Part shown: piece after piece, positions 1-9,209 of the stretch
How the letters are laid out: each line of letters begins with the position of its first letter
Position numbering within the stretch: the first letter of the stretch is position 1
Assembly (NCBI RefSeq): GCF_030268045.1
Contig: NZ_BSDC01000001.1
Coordinates: 992,001 to 1,056,000 of the forward strand
Length of the DNA stretch: 64,000 bases
Source: Geothrix edaphica
Lineage (GTDB): Bacteria; Acidobacteriota; Holophagae; Holophagales; Holophagaceae
Direction: 5' to 3'
Notes under the pieces: generated by a model
Database searches by the model: none
Told to the model about the DNA's origin: nothing
Seen by the model: only the letters and a program-made list of their open reading frames with translations
Position numbers and translations under genes: made by a program

Positions 1-1300
1 CGTGGTGGGTGAGGCCCTCGGCCTCGGCGAGCTTCTCGACCCAGGGGGCCATGGTGGCCGCGTCGGCGGCAGAGAGCCGCAGCAGGCTCTGGCGCTTGAG
101 GAAGGTGGCCACGCCCAGGGGGCTGGTGTAGCGGGCGCTGCGATCCGTGGGCAGCACGTGGTTCGGCCCGGCGCCGTAGTCGCCGAAGGCCTCGGCGCTG
201 GCGCTGCCGATGAAGACGGCTCCGGCGGCGGTCAGCGAAGGCAGCCACGCCTCGGGATCGCGCACGCAGAGTTCGAGGTGCTCGGGCGCCCAGGTCTGGG
301 CCAGGGCGATGGCCAGGTCGCGCTCGGCGCAGACCAACCGCCCGTGGGTACCCAGGCTCTGCTCGAGGATCGTCCGGCGGGGCGAGGCGGTCACGCGGTT
401 CTGGAGCTGGGCCTCCACCGCCTTGAGGAGGGCGCGGTCGGCGCTCACCAGCACGGCGGCGGCGTCGGGATCGTGCTCGGCCTGGGCCATCAGGTCCTCG
501 GCGAGCCAGGCGGGATCAGCGCCGTCGTCGGCGATCACCAGCAGCTCGGTGGGGCCCGCCAGGGCGTCGATGCCGCAGGTGCCGATGAGCTGACGCTTGG
601 CCTCGGCCACGAAGCGGTTGCCGGGGCCGGCCACCAGGTCCACGGCAGGTTCCCCGTAGGCCAGCCAGGCCAGCGCCTGGGCGCCGCCGAAGGGGTACAG
701 TTCGGTGAGGCCCAGTTCCGCCGCGCAGGCCAGTACGAGCGGATCCACGCCCCAGGCTCCGGGCAAGGTGGGCTGGGGCTTGGGAGGTGTGACGCCCACG
801 ATGCGGCCCACGCCGGCCACTTGGGCGGGGATCACGGTCATGGCGAGGGTGGAGGGATAGAAGGCGCGCCCGCCGGGGATGTAGACGCCCGCGGTCTTCA
901 GGGGGCACCAGCGCTCGCCCACGGTGCCGCCGCCGGGCAGGGGCAATTCCAGGTCGCGCAGGCAGCCGCGCTGGCCTTCCGCGAACCGGCGCACATTGGC
1001 GATCATCTCCCTCAGGGCGGCCATGAGGTCGGGCTGGCGGCGGTCCAGGTCCGCTCGGGCGGTCTGGAGGGCCGCTTCGGGGATGCGCAGGGCGGCGGGA
1101 TCGAGGGCCACACCATCCAGACGCGATGTCCAGTCCAGCACGGCCTTCAGCCCGTCGCGACGCACGTCGGCCAGGATGGCCGTGACGGCCTTCCGCGTGT
1201 CCTCTTCCGTCTCCCCGTTCCGCGCCAGCGCGGCCACCCACCCGGGCACGTCCGCCCGGTTCGTCAGGTCAGTGATGGAGATGAAGTAACACCTGTGCAC
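1..1300 (-). CDS. hisD: Histidinol dehydrogenase (3' end cut by window edge)
   Basis: Catalyses the last two steps of histidine biosynthesis, oxidising L-histidinol to L-histidine with two NAD. The reading frame runs off the left edge. Counting from a GTG at 1300, the catalytic pair of the APEHLE motif falls at Glu340/His341, and Zn ligands are visible as Gln273 and His276 (AQAEHD), the Asp of DYGAGPNH, and His433, the last complete codon in the window. All sit 14 residues later than in the E. coli enzyme, so this copy has a slightly longer N terminus or the start is further in. No ATG lies near the N terminus and no strong ribosome site precedes the GTG, so the start is uncertain. The long open frame on the other strand (2-1456) is its shadow. 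Confidence 0.93.
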   Translation of the reverse strand, partial: MHRCYFISITDLTNRADVPGWVAALARNGETEEDTRKAVTAILADVRRDGLKAVLDWTSRLDGVALDPAALRIPEAALQTARADLDRRQPDLMAALREMIANVRRFAEGQRGCLRDLELPLPGGGTVGERWCPLKTAGVYIPGGRAFYPSTLAMTVIPAQVAGVGRIVGVTPPKPQPTLPGAWGVDPLVLACAAELGLTELYPFGGAQALAWLAYGEPAVDLVAGPGNRFVAEAKRQLIGTCGIDALAGPTELLVIADDGADPAWLAEDLMAQAEHDPDAAAVLVSADRALLKAVEAQLQNRVTASPRRTILEQSLGTHGRLVCAERDLAIALAQTWAPEHLELCVRDPEAWLPSLTAAGAVFIGSASAEAFGDYGAGPNHVLPTDRSARYTSPLGVATFLKRQSLLRLSAADAATMAPWVEKLAEAEGLTHH

Positions 1301-1468
1301 CTCAAGGGTGAAGAGAGAAGCCTGACAGCCGATGGAGGGGGGTGCAAGCAGGAACCCTGTCTGGGCAGATTCTTTACTACGACCGTCCATTGTTTCCTGC
1401 CACCTTCAGCGCCTAGCATCGAGAGGTGCTGCTGCGTCTATCACAACCGATCTTGAGATCATGAAATC

Positions 1469-3079
1469 ATGACGAACCTGGATGACCTGATCAAAGAGAC
1501 CCTGGTGTTCACCGCCCAGAAGGGTTGGACCCAGTCCCATGCGGGGTTCTTTCCGGCGTTGGTGCAGTTTCTCGGCGAAAAGCTGGGTGTGGAGTACGCC
1601 CTGGTGGACGAGCTTCTTCCCGACCAGAAGCGTGCACGGACCGTGGGGTTGTATGCCTCCGGGGAACTCGTCCCGGACGTGGAATACGACCTGAACGGAA
1701 CTCCTTGCGAGAACGTCATGGGAAGGGGCCTCTGCTGCTACCCCAGGGGAATCCAGCGCCTCTTCCCAGAAGATCTGATGCTCCAGCAGATGTCCGCGGA
1801 GAGCTACATCGGGATTCCGCTATGGGATTCGCGGGGCAACCCCATCGGTCTGATCGCCGTGATGGGGAAGAAGCCCATGGAGGACAGGGAACTGGCGGAA
1901 TCCATTCTGCAGATGGTGGCGGTGCGCTGTGCCCACGAGCTGGAGCGCAAGCGGGCGGAGGAGGAGCGGCGGCGGATCCAGGCCGAGCTGCTGCGATACC
2001 AGAAACTCGAATCCATCGGCAGCCTCGCCAGCGGCGTGGCGCACGACATGAACAACGTGCTGGCCGCGATCATGGGCGTGGCCACGGTCCTCAGGGACCG
2101 TTTCGAAGGCGATCCTTCCGTGGCGGGGAATCTTGATCTTCTCCTTAACACGGCTATGCGGGGGCGGACGCTGGTCAAGGGGCTCACCGATTTCGCCCGC
2201 GACAGGCTGGAAGACGCTGTTCCCCTGGACCTGAATCAGCTCCTTCGGCAGGAGGCGGAGCTCGTCTCCCGCACCAGTTTCCAGAGGGTCGATCTGGACC
2301 TGGACCTGGAGGAACCCCTCCCGAAGGTGATGGGGGAGGCCGCCTCGCTGGCCAATGTGCTCATGAATCTCTGCGTGAACGCGATCGACGCCATGCCCGA
2401 GGGTGGCCGCCTGAGGTTCCGATCCAGGGGGCTGGGCGAAGGCGGCGTGGAAGTGGTGGTCGAGGACACGGGCCAGGGAATGACTCCTGACGTGCTGGCC
2501 AAGGCCCTCGATCCCTACTTCACCACCAAGCCCGTCGGCAAGGGAACGGGACTGGGGCTCTCCGTCGTCTATGGGGCGATGAAGGCCCACGGGGGCAGCT
2601 GCAACATCGAGAGCGAGCCGGGCTGGGGTACACGGGTCACGCTCCGCTTCCCGGCCCTGGTGGTCCCGTCCCCCGGGCCCGAGGTGATCCCGGAGGGTCC
2701 CCGGGCTTCAGAGCCCAGGTCTCTGGGCATTCTCCTGGTGGATGACGAGGAGATGATCCGCGAGTCCGCTTCGGCCCTGTTCCGTCATGTGGGCCACCGG
2801 GTCGAGGTGGCGGCCAGCGGCCGTGAGGGCCTGGACCGGCTGCAGGCCGGATTGGCGGTGGACCTGGTGGTGCTCGACCAGAACATGCCCGGGATGACCG
2901 GCGTGGAGGCCCTGCAGGAGCTCAGGACCTCGCGACCCGACCTTCCGGTCATCCTCTCCTCGGGAAGGGTGGACCGGGCCGTGGAAGGCGCCCTGGCTTC
3001 CTATCCCCGGGTGTGGCTCCTCAGGAAGCCCTTCGACTTCGCCGAGATGCAGGCAGTCGTCCGGAGAGCCTGCCCCTAG
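1469..3079 (+). CDS. Hybrid sensor histidine kinase: GAF, HisKA, HATPase, receiver
   Basis: A soluble signal-transduction protein of 536 residues with no membrane segment. Residues about 15-155 look like a GAF sensor domain (ESYIGIPLWD, GNPIGLIAVMG). A short coiled coil leads to the H-box with phosphoacceptor His192 (GVAHDMNN), then the N-box (NLCVNAIDAMPEGG), the G-boxes (DTGQGM, GTGLGLS) and a C-terminal receiver with Asp425/Asp426, phosphoacceptor Asp470 (VVLDQNMPG) and the conserved Lys of RKPF. The terminal receiver suggests a phosphorelay, but no partner response regulator or phosphotransfer protein is adjacent. The H-box of the AHDMNN type is typical of HWE/NtrB-like PAS-linked kinases. 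A CATGA-AA-TCATG palindrome (1460-1471) overlaps the ATG. The ribosome site is weak. The ligand cannot be inferred. Confidence 0.9.
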   Translation: MTNLDDLIKETLVFTAQKGWTQSHAGFFPALVQFLGEKLGVEYALVDELLPDQKRARTVGLYASGELVPDVEYDLNGTPCENVMGRGLCCYPRGIQRLFPEDLMLQQMSAESYIGIPLWDSRGNPIGLIAVMGKKPMEDRELAESILQMVAVRCAHELERKRAEEERRRIQAELLRYQKLESIGSLASGVAHDMNNVLAAIMGVATVLRDRFEGDPSVAGNLDLLLNTAMRGRTLVKGLTDFARDRLEDAVPLDLNQLLRQEAELVSRTSFQRVDLDLDLEEPLPKVMGEAASLANVLMNLCVNAIDAMPEGGRLRFRSRGLGEGGVEVVVEDTGQGMTPDVLAKALDPYFTTKPVGKGTGLGLSVVYGAMKAHGGSCNIESEPGWGTRVTLRFPALVVPSPGPEVIPEGPRASEPRSLGILLVDDEEMIRESASALFRHVGHRVEVAASGREGLDRLQAGLAVDLVVLDQNMPGMTGVEALQELRTSRPDLPVILSSGRVDRAVEGALASYPRVWLLRKPFDFAEMQAVVRRACP

Positions 3080-3115
3080 GCGCAGCAGGAGCCTGGGTGG
3101 ATGGGCCGGGTTCGC

Positions 3116-4036
3116 TCAGGCGGGCTGGGCGGCGATGCTGAGCTCGGCGGGCCGGAAGAAGAACTGCACGTTGGCCGGCACGGCATCCTCGGTCCATTCC
3201 CAGCAGCCGGGGTCCGCCAGGATGGCCTGGGCCAGGGCGACATGCAGGGCGTGACCGGCGGCATGGGCTTCCACCAGGCCCAGCAGCGGGGCGCCAAGCA
3301 GAGCCAGGTCGCCCACCAGATCGAGCATCTTGTGGCGCACGGCTTCGTCCTCGTAGCGCAGGGACTCGTTCAGAGGGCCGTCGGCGCCGAAGACCACGGC
3401 GTTGTCGAGGCTGCCGCCCAGGGCGAGGCCGCGGGCGCGCATCATGTCGATCTCCTGGGCCAGGCAGAAGGTGCGGGCAGCGCCCAGCTCCCGGCGGTAC
3501 TTCTCCGGGGTGAGGCTCAGCTCGCGGCTCTGGCGGCCCAGGGCGGGGATGGGGAAGTCGATGACGTACCGGAGGCGGAGGCCGTCGAAGGGAAGGGCGC
3601 GGATCCAGCGGTCGCCGTTCCGGACCTCGATGGGCCGCGTGATCTTGAGGAAACGGCGGCGGCCTTCGAGGGCCCGGGTGCCCGCCTGCAGGATGGCCTC
3701 CACCCAGGGGGCGGCGCTGCCGTCCAGGATGGGCAGCTCCTCGGCGTCCACCTCGATGCGGAGGTGCTCGACCTCCAGCCCCATGAGGGCCGACAGCAGA
3801 TGTTCGATGGTCTGAAGACGGACCCCATCCTTCACCAGGGTGGTGGCGAGGACCAGGTCGCCGGCCAGGCCGGCCTTGGCGGGAATCTCGGTGCCCGTGG
3901 GCGTGTGGATGAAGACCAGGCCCGTGGGAGCTTCCACCGGCACCAGGCGCACCGAGCAGGGGCGGTTGCCATGCAGGCCATGGCCCGAGACGGTGATCTC
4001 GCGGCTCAGGGTCTGGGGTGCGGTGCTGCGGGGCAT
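3116..4036 (-). CDS. lpxC: UDP-3-O-acyl-N-acetylglucosamine deacetylase
   Basis: Committed Zn-dependent step of lipid A synthesis, removing acetate from UDP-3-O-acyl-GlcNAc in the cytoplasm. The 306 residues match single-domain LpxC. The catalytic Glu78 and Zn ligand His79 lie in the EHLLSAL motif, the other Zn ligands are His235 and Asp239 (HKMLDL), and the general acid is His262 (GHALH); these almost coincide with E. coli numbering. The ATG at 4036 is chosen over an upstream in-frame ATG (4087) because it has an AGGA ribosome site and gives the family's usual N terminus. It lies downstream of ispD with a 124-bp gap holding a short inverted repeat. It shows that the organism makes lipid A. 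Confidence 0.95.
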   Translation of the reverse strand: MPRSTAPQTLSREITVSGHGLHGNRPCSVRLVPVEAPTGLVFIHTPTGTEIPAKAGLAGDLVLATTLVKDGVRLQTIEHLLSALMGLEVEHLRIEVDAEELPILDGSAAPWVEAILQAGTRALEGRRRFLKITRPIEVRNGDRWIRALPFDGLRLRYVIDFPIPALGRQSRELSLTPEKYRRELGAARTFCLAQEIDMMRARGLALGGSLDNAVVFGADGPLNESLRYEDEAVRHKMLDLVGDLALLGAPLLGLVEAHAAGHALHVALAQAILADPGCWEWTEDAVPANVQFFFRPAELSIAAQPA

Positions 4037-4084
4037 GGTTTGTCCTCGCAGATTGTTAAGCCAGTATCGTGCCGTTTTACTACT

Positions 4085-4103
4085 CAAATCATTTCATGAT
4101 TTG
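4085..4103. repeat. Short perfect inverted repeat upstream of lpxC
   Basis: Two 8-bp arms, CAAATCAT and ATGATTTG, are separated by TTC in the A+T-rich gap between ispD and lpxC, 49 bp before the lpxC start. No T-tract follows on either strand, so an operator or mRNA-stabilising hairpin is more likely than a terminator. A related CATGA-AA-TCATG element overlaps the kinase start at 1469. No regulator can be assigned. Confidence 0.4.
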
Positions 4104-4160
4104 TGTAGAGATGGAGGAGGCACGGATGTGGGTTCATCCACCACACACCGTGGTCGGAGG

Positions 4161-4865
4161 TCAGCGCGGCTGGGTGCGCTCCCAGTCCTCGGGGGTGGTG
4201 AGCTTCAGGTTGGAGCTGGGGCTGGAGATCAGCCTCACGGCCAGGCCCAGGCGTTCCAAGAGGGCCACGTCGTCTGTGGCACTGAAACCCGCTGCATCGG
4301 CGTCCCGGAAGGCATGGAGCCAGGTCCCCAGGCGCGCGATCTGGGGGGTCTGGGCCCGGAAGAACGGCTCCCGGGGTTCGGTGCCGAGCACTCGGCCCTC
4401 CGGATCCACCCGCTTGAGGGTGTCCGTGGAGGGCTCCCCGAGCAGGACGCCGTCGAAGCGGTTCAGGGCTGCCAGGGCCTCCCAGAGGGGCGCGACCGGT
4501 GGGAAGGGGCGGACGGCGTCGTGGATCATGACGGGGGCCATGGGCTGGTCGGGCAGGGCCCGGAGGGCAGCCCAGACAGAATCCTGGCGGGTATCCCCGC
4601 CCGGTACCACCCAGCAGGGCACACTGAAGGACCAGCTGCGGGTTTCCTCCAGGTGGCCCTCAGGCACGGCCAGGGCGATGCCGGCCAGGGGCGGCATCCC
4701 GGGGGCGAGGAAGGCATCGACTGTGGCCTGGAGCAGGGGACGCCCCCCCCAGTCCCGGAACTGCTTGGGCAGGCCGCCCCCCATGCGCAGACCCCGCCCC
4801 CCGGCCGGGATGACCAGGAAGGGGCGCAGGGGTTCAGCGCTGGCGGGTGATGAAGGGTTCGACAC
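4161..4865 (-). CDS. ispD: 2-C-methyl-D-erythritol 4-phosphate cytidylyltransferase
   Basis: Third step of the MEP isoprenoid pathway, forming CDP-methylerythritol from CTP and MEP. The 234-residue length is normal. The nucleotide-binding signature PAGGRGLRMG (residues 20-29) with the PKQF motif just after it, the HDAVRPF metal/CTP motif, and the late TPQ and ATDD motifs are all present. The start at 4865 overlaps the 3' end of the rlpA-like gene by 32 bp, so the two genes are probably co-transcribed. No ispF is fused or adjacent. Confidence 0.94.
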   Translation of the reverse strand: MSNPSSPASAEPLRPFLVIPAGGRGLRMGGGLPKQFRDWGGRPLLQATVDAFLAPGMPPLAGIALAVPEGHLEETRSWSFSVPCWVVPGGDTRQDSVWAALRALPDQPMAPVMIHDAVRPFPPVAPLWEALAALNRFDGVLLGEPSTDTLKRVDPEGRVLGTEPREPFFRAQTPQIARLGTWLHAFRDADAAGFSATDDVALLERLGLAVRLISSPSSNLKLTTPEDWERTQPR

Positions 4866-5556
4866 CGCGGTCCTTCAGGAGCTTGGCGAGCTGCTCGGCG
4901 GCCTGTTCGGCGTCCTGGCGGCTGGTGTAGCTGCCCACGCGGACCCGCTTCACGGCCAGCCCACCGCGGGTGGTGGCGCTCTGGGTGGTCACCACGCCGA
5001 AGGTGTTTTCAAGTTCGCGCGTAAGTGACTCGATGTTCTTGGGATCGGAAAGTGCAGCCACCTGCACGACGAAGGGGTCCGCATGGTCCATGGCCGGGTC
5101 CAGTGCGGTGGGGAGGCCCATGGCGTCCACAGAGCGGAGGCGGATGCGGGTGGTTCCCCGGCCCATGAAGCCCAGCTCTTCGGCCCCGCGCTTGGAAAGA
5201 TCCAGCACCCGGCCCTTGATGAAGGGGCCGCGATCGTTCACCCGGAGGACGGTGCGCCTGCGGTTCTCCAGGTTCTCCACTTCCACGAAGCTACCGAGGG
5301 GCAGGGTCCGGTGGGCGCAGGTGAACTGTTCGGGGTCGAAAATTTCCCCGCTGGCCGTGGGCCGGCCTGCGAATCCGTCATCGTTGCCGCCGTACCAGCT
5401 GGCCATGCCCTCTTCCACATAGGCCTGCCCGTCGACCGACAGGGCGCCCTGGCGGGAGCCGGCGAGCGATGAATCGTAGGTCGCGGGGGGCCGGGTGCAG
5501 TGGAGGGTGAAGCTGAGGGCCACCAGGGTGGCCACGCGTGGGGTGCTCCAGCGCAT
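4834..5556 (-). CDS. rlpA: RlpA-like lipoprotein with SPOR domain
   Basis: Predicted envelope lytic transglycosylase of the RlpA family, acting on glycan strands at the division site. From the chosen ATG the protein has 240 residues. An N-terminal signal with a possible lipobox ending at Cys20 (FTLHC, a poor match) is followed by a double-psi beta-barrel, about residues 48-135, with the putative catalytic His82 (CAHRTLP) and Asp108 (NDRGPF). A SPOR domain at about 165-238 would bind denuded peptidoglycan. The open frame continues upstream to 5691, but only this start puts the signal at the N terminus; its ribosome site is weak. It overlaps ispD by 32 bp. Confidence 0.85.
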   Translation of the reverse strand: MRWSTPRVATLVALSFTLHCTRPPATYDSSLAGSRQGALSVDGQAYVEEGMASWYGGNDDGFAGRPTASGEIFDPEQFTCAHRTLPLGSFVEVENLENRRRTVLRVNDRGPFIKGRVLDLSKRGAEELGFMGRGTTRIRLRSVDAMGLPTALDPAMDHADPFVVQVAALSDPKNIESLTRELENTFGVVTTQSATTRGGLAVKRVRVGSYTSRQDAEQAAEQLAKLLKDRGVEPFITRQR

Positions 5557-5735
5557 GAGCCTGAGAACACCGCCCTTGCCTGGGTCCACCGGAGTTGGAG
5601 GGTCGAAGGCGATGTGGATCTCGTGGATCCAGAGCGCGCAGGCCTTGCTCCAATTGGTGGGATGGAAGGGTGACAGCATCGGACTCCACAAAGATCATCA
5701 GGTCGCATTTAATGGACCAGCTCGTATACATATAA

Positions 5736-5764
5736 AGTATGCCCCGGGCCGGCCCTTTTGTAAA
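5736..5764 (-). promoter_or_regulatory. Predicted sigma70-type promoter for rlpA-ispD
   Basis: On the minus strand the sequence reads TTTACA, a 17-bp spacer, then CATACT. It is embedded in an A+T-rich stretch within a 257-bp gap, 180 bp before the chosen rlpA start. The spacer contains the palindrome GGGCCGGCCC (5746-5755), which could be an operator. The assignment rests on consensus similarity only. Confidence 0.4.
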
Positions 5765-5813
5765 GAGTCGCAAATGACAATGGGAATATATATGATGAAG
5801 ACGGGAATGATGC

Positions 5814-7409
5814 CTATTGCCGGCTGGGGATCTGATCCGCCCGGAAGGGCTTCGGGCGGTTCCCCGCCGCCAGGAAGGGAGCGGGAAGGCGCTTGGCGGC
5901 GGTCATGGCTGCCGCTTCCGAGTCGTGGCTCCCCAGGAAGACCTGGTAGCAGGTGCGCCCGTTCCGCATGGTCATGGGCAGGATGAAGAGATCCGGGTCC
6001 CGATCCTTCAGCAGCCCGGCGGCGTGCTGGATCGTCTCGCCCTGGCAGGCGATCTCCAGCCGCAGGGACCACTTCCCCTGCATCGCGCCCAGCTGGGCGG
6101 CACCCTGGGTGAGGGCCAGCTTCCAGTTCCCGTCACGGATGGCCTTCATGCGCTCTGCCTTGGAAGGAACCGCGGGAGGCTTGGGCGCCGGCTTCGGGGT
6201 GACCGGGGGGGGAGCCTGGACGGCGGGCTCAGGCTCGGGGCTGGCCTTCGCCTCGATCTTCGGGGGGGCTTCGGTCGTGGGAGGCTCGGGTTTCGGTGTG
6301 GCCGGTTCTGGGTTCTGGTGGGTCGCCTGGGCCAGTCTCGGGAGAATGATGGGGTTCCGCTTGTACCACCGCAGACCAGCCCATAGCCCGAGGGCGACCA
6401 GGAGGATCAGGAACAGTATCAGCGGGCGCCGGGACGTGGCTCTGGGCTCAAGGTAGGGCGGCTCAGGGAATTCCGTGCTTCCAGCCGCCGTTTGCTGGAT
6501 GGGGAGGGCACGCTCCTGGGGGGCCGGAGGCTGGAAGCCTCCCTGGGGAAGGGGCTCGTCCACCTCGTCCTCAGGCCCCAGCTGGTCCAGGGCCTCGGAA
6601 AGGTGCTCCAGGTTGGTGGTGGGGAGCTGGGCGGCCTGGATCTCCTCGATCAGCGAAGACTTGGGCGCCGGTGGTGGGGTGGGGGGAGCCACCGGAAGAG
6701 GGATCGGGAACGGTTCCAGGACGGGGATGTCCAGGGTGGGCGCCCCCTCCAGCCGGACCCAGCCCATCTCCCGCAGGAACAGCACGAAGGCACCCAGGCG
6801 AAAGGGCTCGACCCCGGCTTCGCGGCTCAGTTCCAAGAGGGTCCGAGGGCCGTCGAGGAGGGAGGGAATGCGGACCAGGTCGGGGGGGAGGCTGAGCTCG
6901 GGGGGCCGCCTGCCCTCCAGGGCCACCGTCTGGTCCAGGGGGCCCAGTTCCGCCAGCAGGCGCTCCCGGTCCTGCAGGTTCAGCACCCCGGCCAGCAGCA
7001 TGGCGGGGGTGTCGAAGGGCAGCCGGACGGTGCTGGCATCCAGGGGCTTGGCCTCGAAGGCGGGGGGCTCGGCCGCCCCGGCCATGGAGGCCCAGACCAC
7101 CCGCTCCACCTGGGCCCGGGCCACATCCAGCAGGTCGCGCTGGGTGATGAACCCCATTTCGATGAGGTTCCGGCCGATGGACATGGTCGGATTCAGGTTG
7201 GCCATGGCGTAGTCGAGCTGGACCTGGGTGAGCTTGCCGCGTTCCACCAGGAGGTGGGTGAGGCGGTCCAGGGGGTGGCTGCTGGATGCGAACACCACAT
7301 TCCCCTGCTCGAAGAAGATGGTCCGGCCGGGCTCGTGACCCAGACGCCACAGCCCCGTGGCCCCCGTCCTGTGTCTCGCGAAGAGGTCTCTGAGGGCCGG
7401 AAGGCTCAT
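5814..7409 (-). CDS. Single-pass protein: DUF4388-like N domain, Pro-rich linker, SPOR-like C domain
   Basis: A 531-residue protein of unknown function. Residues 1-105 resemble the DUF4388/PATAN-type domain of bacterial regulatory proteins ([37 protein letters not shown]). A second helical segment covers about 130-225. A Pro-rich stretch leads to one transmembrane helix at about 329-347 ([16 protein letters not shown]), then a Pro/Lys/Glu-rich linker of about 75 residues and a SPOR-like alpha-beta domain at about 446-512. This arrangement would place the regulatory domain in the cytoplasm and the SPOR-like domain in the periplasm. The ATG overlaps the tyrS stop as ATGA, so translation is probably coupled. 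The family assignments are tentative. Confidence 0.75.
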   Translation of the reverse strand: MSLPALRDLFARHRTGATGLWRLGHEPGRTIFFEQGNVVFASSSHPLDRLTHLLVERGKLTQVQLDYAMANLNPTMSIGRNLIEMGFITQRDLLDVARAQVERVVWASMAGAAEPPAFEAKPLDASTVRLPFDTPAMLLAGVLNLQDRERLLAELGPLDQTVALEGRRPPELSLPPDLVRIPSLLDGPRTLLELSREAGVEPFRLGAFVLFLREMGWVRLEGAPTLDIPVLEPFPIPLPVAPPTPPPAPKSSLIEEIQAAQLPTTNLEHLSEALDQLGPEDEVDEPLPQGGFQPPAPQERALPIQQTAAGSTEFPEPPYLEPRATSRRPLILFLILLVALGLWAGLRWYKRNPIILPRLAQATHQNPEPATPKPEPPTTEAPPKIEAKASPEPEPAVQAPPPVTPKPAPKPPAVPSKAERMKAIRDGNWKLALTQGAAQLGAMQGKWSLRLEIACQGETIQHAAGLLKDRDPDLFILPMTMRNGRTCYQVFLGSHDSEAAAMTAAKRLPAPFLAAGNRPKPFRADQIPSRQ

Positions 7410-8605
7410 GTGATCACCCAGCGCTCGAGCTTGAGCTTGCCGACCTTCACGAGGATGGACTGGCCGGAGCTCAGGACGAGCCGGAGAGCCGGGTCTGCGG
7501 CCTTCTGGCCATCCAGGCTCACGGCGCCCTGGCCGATGAGGCGCTCGGCCTCCTTCCGGCTGGTAGCCAGACCCCGGTCTACGAGCAGCCGGCTGAGGGG
7601 GACCTCGCCCCCGGTGGCGGCCACGGCGACCTCGGGGGCCGCCTCCTGGCTGCGCTCGGAGAAGCGGCGCACCCAGCGTTCCTCGGCCTCCCGGCCGGCG
7701 CCGGCGCCGTGGAAATCCGCCACGATCTGCCGGGCCAGGGCCTTCTTGGCGTCCATGGGGTGGCCCTGCTTGAGGGCTTCGATCTCGGCAGGGAGCTTGT
7801 CGGTCAACAGGAGGTACCAGTCCCACATGAGGGCGTCGCTGGCGCTCATGGCCTTGCCGAACTGGGTGTCCGGATCCTCCATGAAGCCGATGTAGTTGCC
7901 CAGGGATTTGGACATCTTCTCGATGCCGTCGAGACCCAGCAGCAGGGGCACGGTGAGCACCACCTGGGGCTTCTGGCCCGAGGCCTCCTGGAGGATGCGG
8001 CCCTGCATGAGGTTGAAGAGCTGGTCGTTGCCGCCCAGCTCCACGTCAGCTTGGAGGGCCACGGAATCGTAGGCCTGGGTCAGGGGATAGAGCAGCTCGT
8101 GGAGGGCGATGGGCTCGCGGGCCTCCATGCGCTTGGCGAAATCGTTGCGCTCCAGCATCTGGGCCACGGTGAAGCGCGAGGCCAGGCGGATCCACTGCTC
8201 GCCGTGCAGAGGACCAAGCCATTCGCTGTTGAAGCGGACCTTTGTCTTCTCGGGATCGAGGATCTTGAAGACCTGGGCCTTGTAGGTCTCGGCGTTGGCG
8301 AGAACCTCTTCGCGTGTGAGGGGCGGGCGCGTGGCCTTCTTGCCCGTGGGATCGCCGATGAGGCCGGTGAAATCGCCGATGAGGAAGGTCACCTCGTGGC
8401 CCAGCTTCTGGAACTGGGCCATCTTGCGGATGAGCACGCCGTGGCCCAGGTGCAGGTCGGGCGCCGTGGGATCGAAGCCCGCCTTGATCCGCAGAGGCCG
8501 GCCCTCCTTGAGTTTCGCCTCCAGCTGGTCGAGCTTGTGGCAAGTCACGGTGCCCTTCGTGAGCAGGGCTAGGGCGTCAGATACGGATCCGGAAGCGGCG
8601 GTCAT
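7406..8605 (-). CDS. tyrS: Tyrosyl-tRNA synthetase
   Basis: Class I aminoacyl-tRNA synthetase charging tRNA-Tyr. The 399-residue protein has a HIGH-type motif HLGHG, the KMSKS loop exactly as consensus, the tRNA/tyrosine-binding region [10 protein letters not shown] with GGNDQ, and a C-terminal S4 RNA-binding domain (about 335-395). The start at 8605 (MTAASG) is chosen because the upstream extension of the frame is not conserved-looking sequence; the ribosome site is weak. It is followed by the DUF4388/SPOR-like gene with a 4-bp overlap. Confidence 0.95.
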   Translation of the reverse strand: MTAASGSVSDALALLTKGTVTCHKLDQLEAKLKEGRPLRIKAGFDPTAPDLHLGHGVLIRKMAQFQKLGHEVTFLIGDFTGLIGDPTGKKATRPPLTREEVLANAETYKAQVFKILDPEKTKVRFNSEWLGPLHGEQWIRLASRFTVAQMLERNDFAKRMEAREPIALHELLYPLTQAYDSVALQADVELGGNDQLFNLMQGRILQEASGQKPQVVLTVPLLLGLDGIEKMSKSLGNYIGFMEDPDTQFGKAMSASDALMWDWYLLLTDKLPAEIEALKQGHPMDAKKALARQIVADFHGAGAGREAEERWVRRFSERSQEAAPEVAVAATGGEVPLSRLLVDRGLATSRKEAERLIGQGAVSLDGQKAADPALRLVLSSGQSILVKVGKLKLERWVIT

Positions 8606-8648
8606 GCTTGAATCTTGGCGGAAAACGCGTGGCGGCTCAATGCGCAGG

Positions 8649-9200
8649 TCAGCGGACGTCCACTTCCAGCACGCGTCGAGGGCCCCTGTCTCCGGGTTTC
8701 CGGGCGCCCTCGAAGGTGACGTAGACGGCCCGGCCCGACTTCGGGCTCCAGCCCACCTCCACCTTGCCGCCGAAGTCATGGTTGATGCGGAGGCCCTGAT
8801 GCTCCATCAGGTCAGGCGTAAGGTCCGGGGTGGGGGCCAAGTCCTTCTGCCACTTGGCCGCGGCTTGGAGGAAGTCGGATTCGGTGGCCCAGGTCTTCGC
8901 CAGACCGGGGTTCCCGGCATAGAGGGCGCGGCAGCCCTCGGGCGTGCGGAGCTGATCCACCACGCCGCGGAAGTCCTCCCAGTCCGGGCGGATCTTCTCT
9001 AGGGCGAACCCCATGATCTGGTTCTTGAAGCCTGCGGGGTCCTTCTTGGCCTTGTTCGCCACGTAGGCGATGCCGCCCACGCAAGTGACCAGAGCCACCA
9101 GGAAGGCGATGCCGCAGCCGAGGGCGACCTTGCCCCAGAGCGGCAGGCCCGGCTTGAGGGGGACGCCGTGTCCGCCGTTGTCCCAGGATGAGTCCGCCAT
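8649..9200 (-). CDS. Hypothetical protein with one N-terminal membrane helix
   Basis: I do not recognise this 183-residue protein. A short polar N terminus is followed by a hydrophobic helix at about 24-47 ([17 protein letters not shown]) and a roughly 135-residue, probably extracytoplasmic domain with no clear motif. It lies 9 bp downstream of the phoH-like gene and 43 bp upstream of tyrS on the same strand. An AGGAG precedes the ATG. The topology suggests a membrane-anchored accessory protein. Confidence 0.7.
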   Translation of the reverse strand: MADSSWDNGGHGVPLKPGLPLWGKVALGCGIAFLVALVTCVGGIAYVANKAKKDPAGFKNQIMGFALEKIRPDWEDFRGVVDQLRTPEGCRALYAGNPGLAKTWATESDFLQAAAKWQKDLAPTPDLTPDLMEHQGLRINHDFGGKVEVGWSPKSGRAVYVTFEGARKPGDRGPRRVLEVDVR

Positions 9201-9209
9201 GAAGGGCTC

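Noticed and set aside
2-1456. A 484-codon plus-strand open frame
   Set aside because: It is the shadow of hisD on the minus strand; the minus-strand product has all catalytic and Zn ligands, while the plus-strand translation is Gly/Ala/Gln-rich low-complexity sequence typical of high-GC antisense frames.
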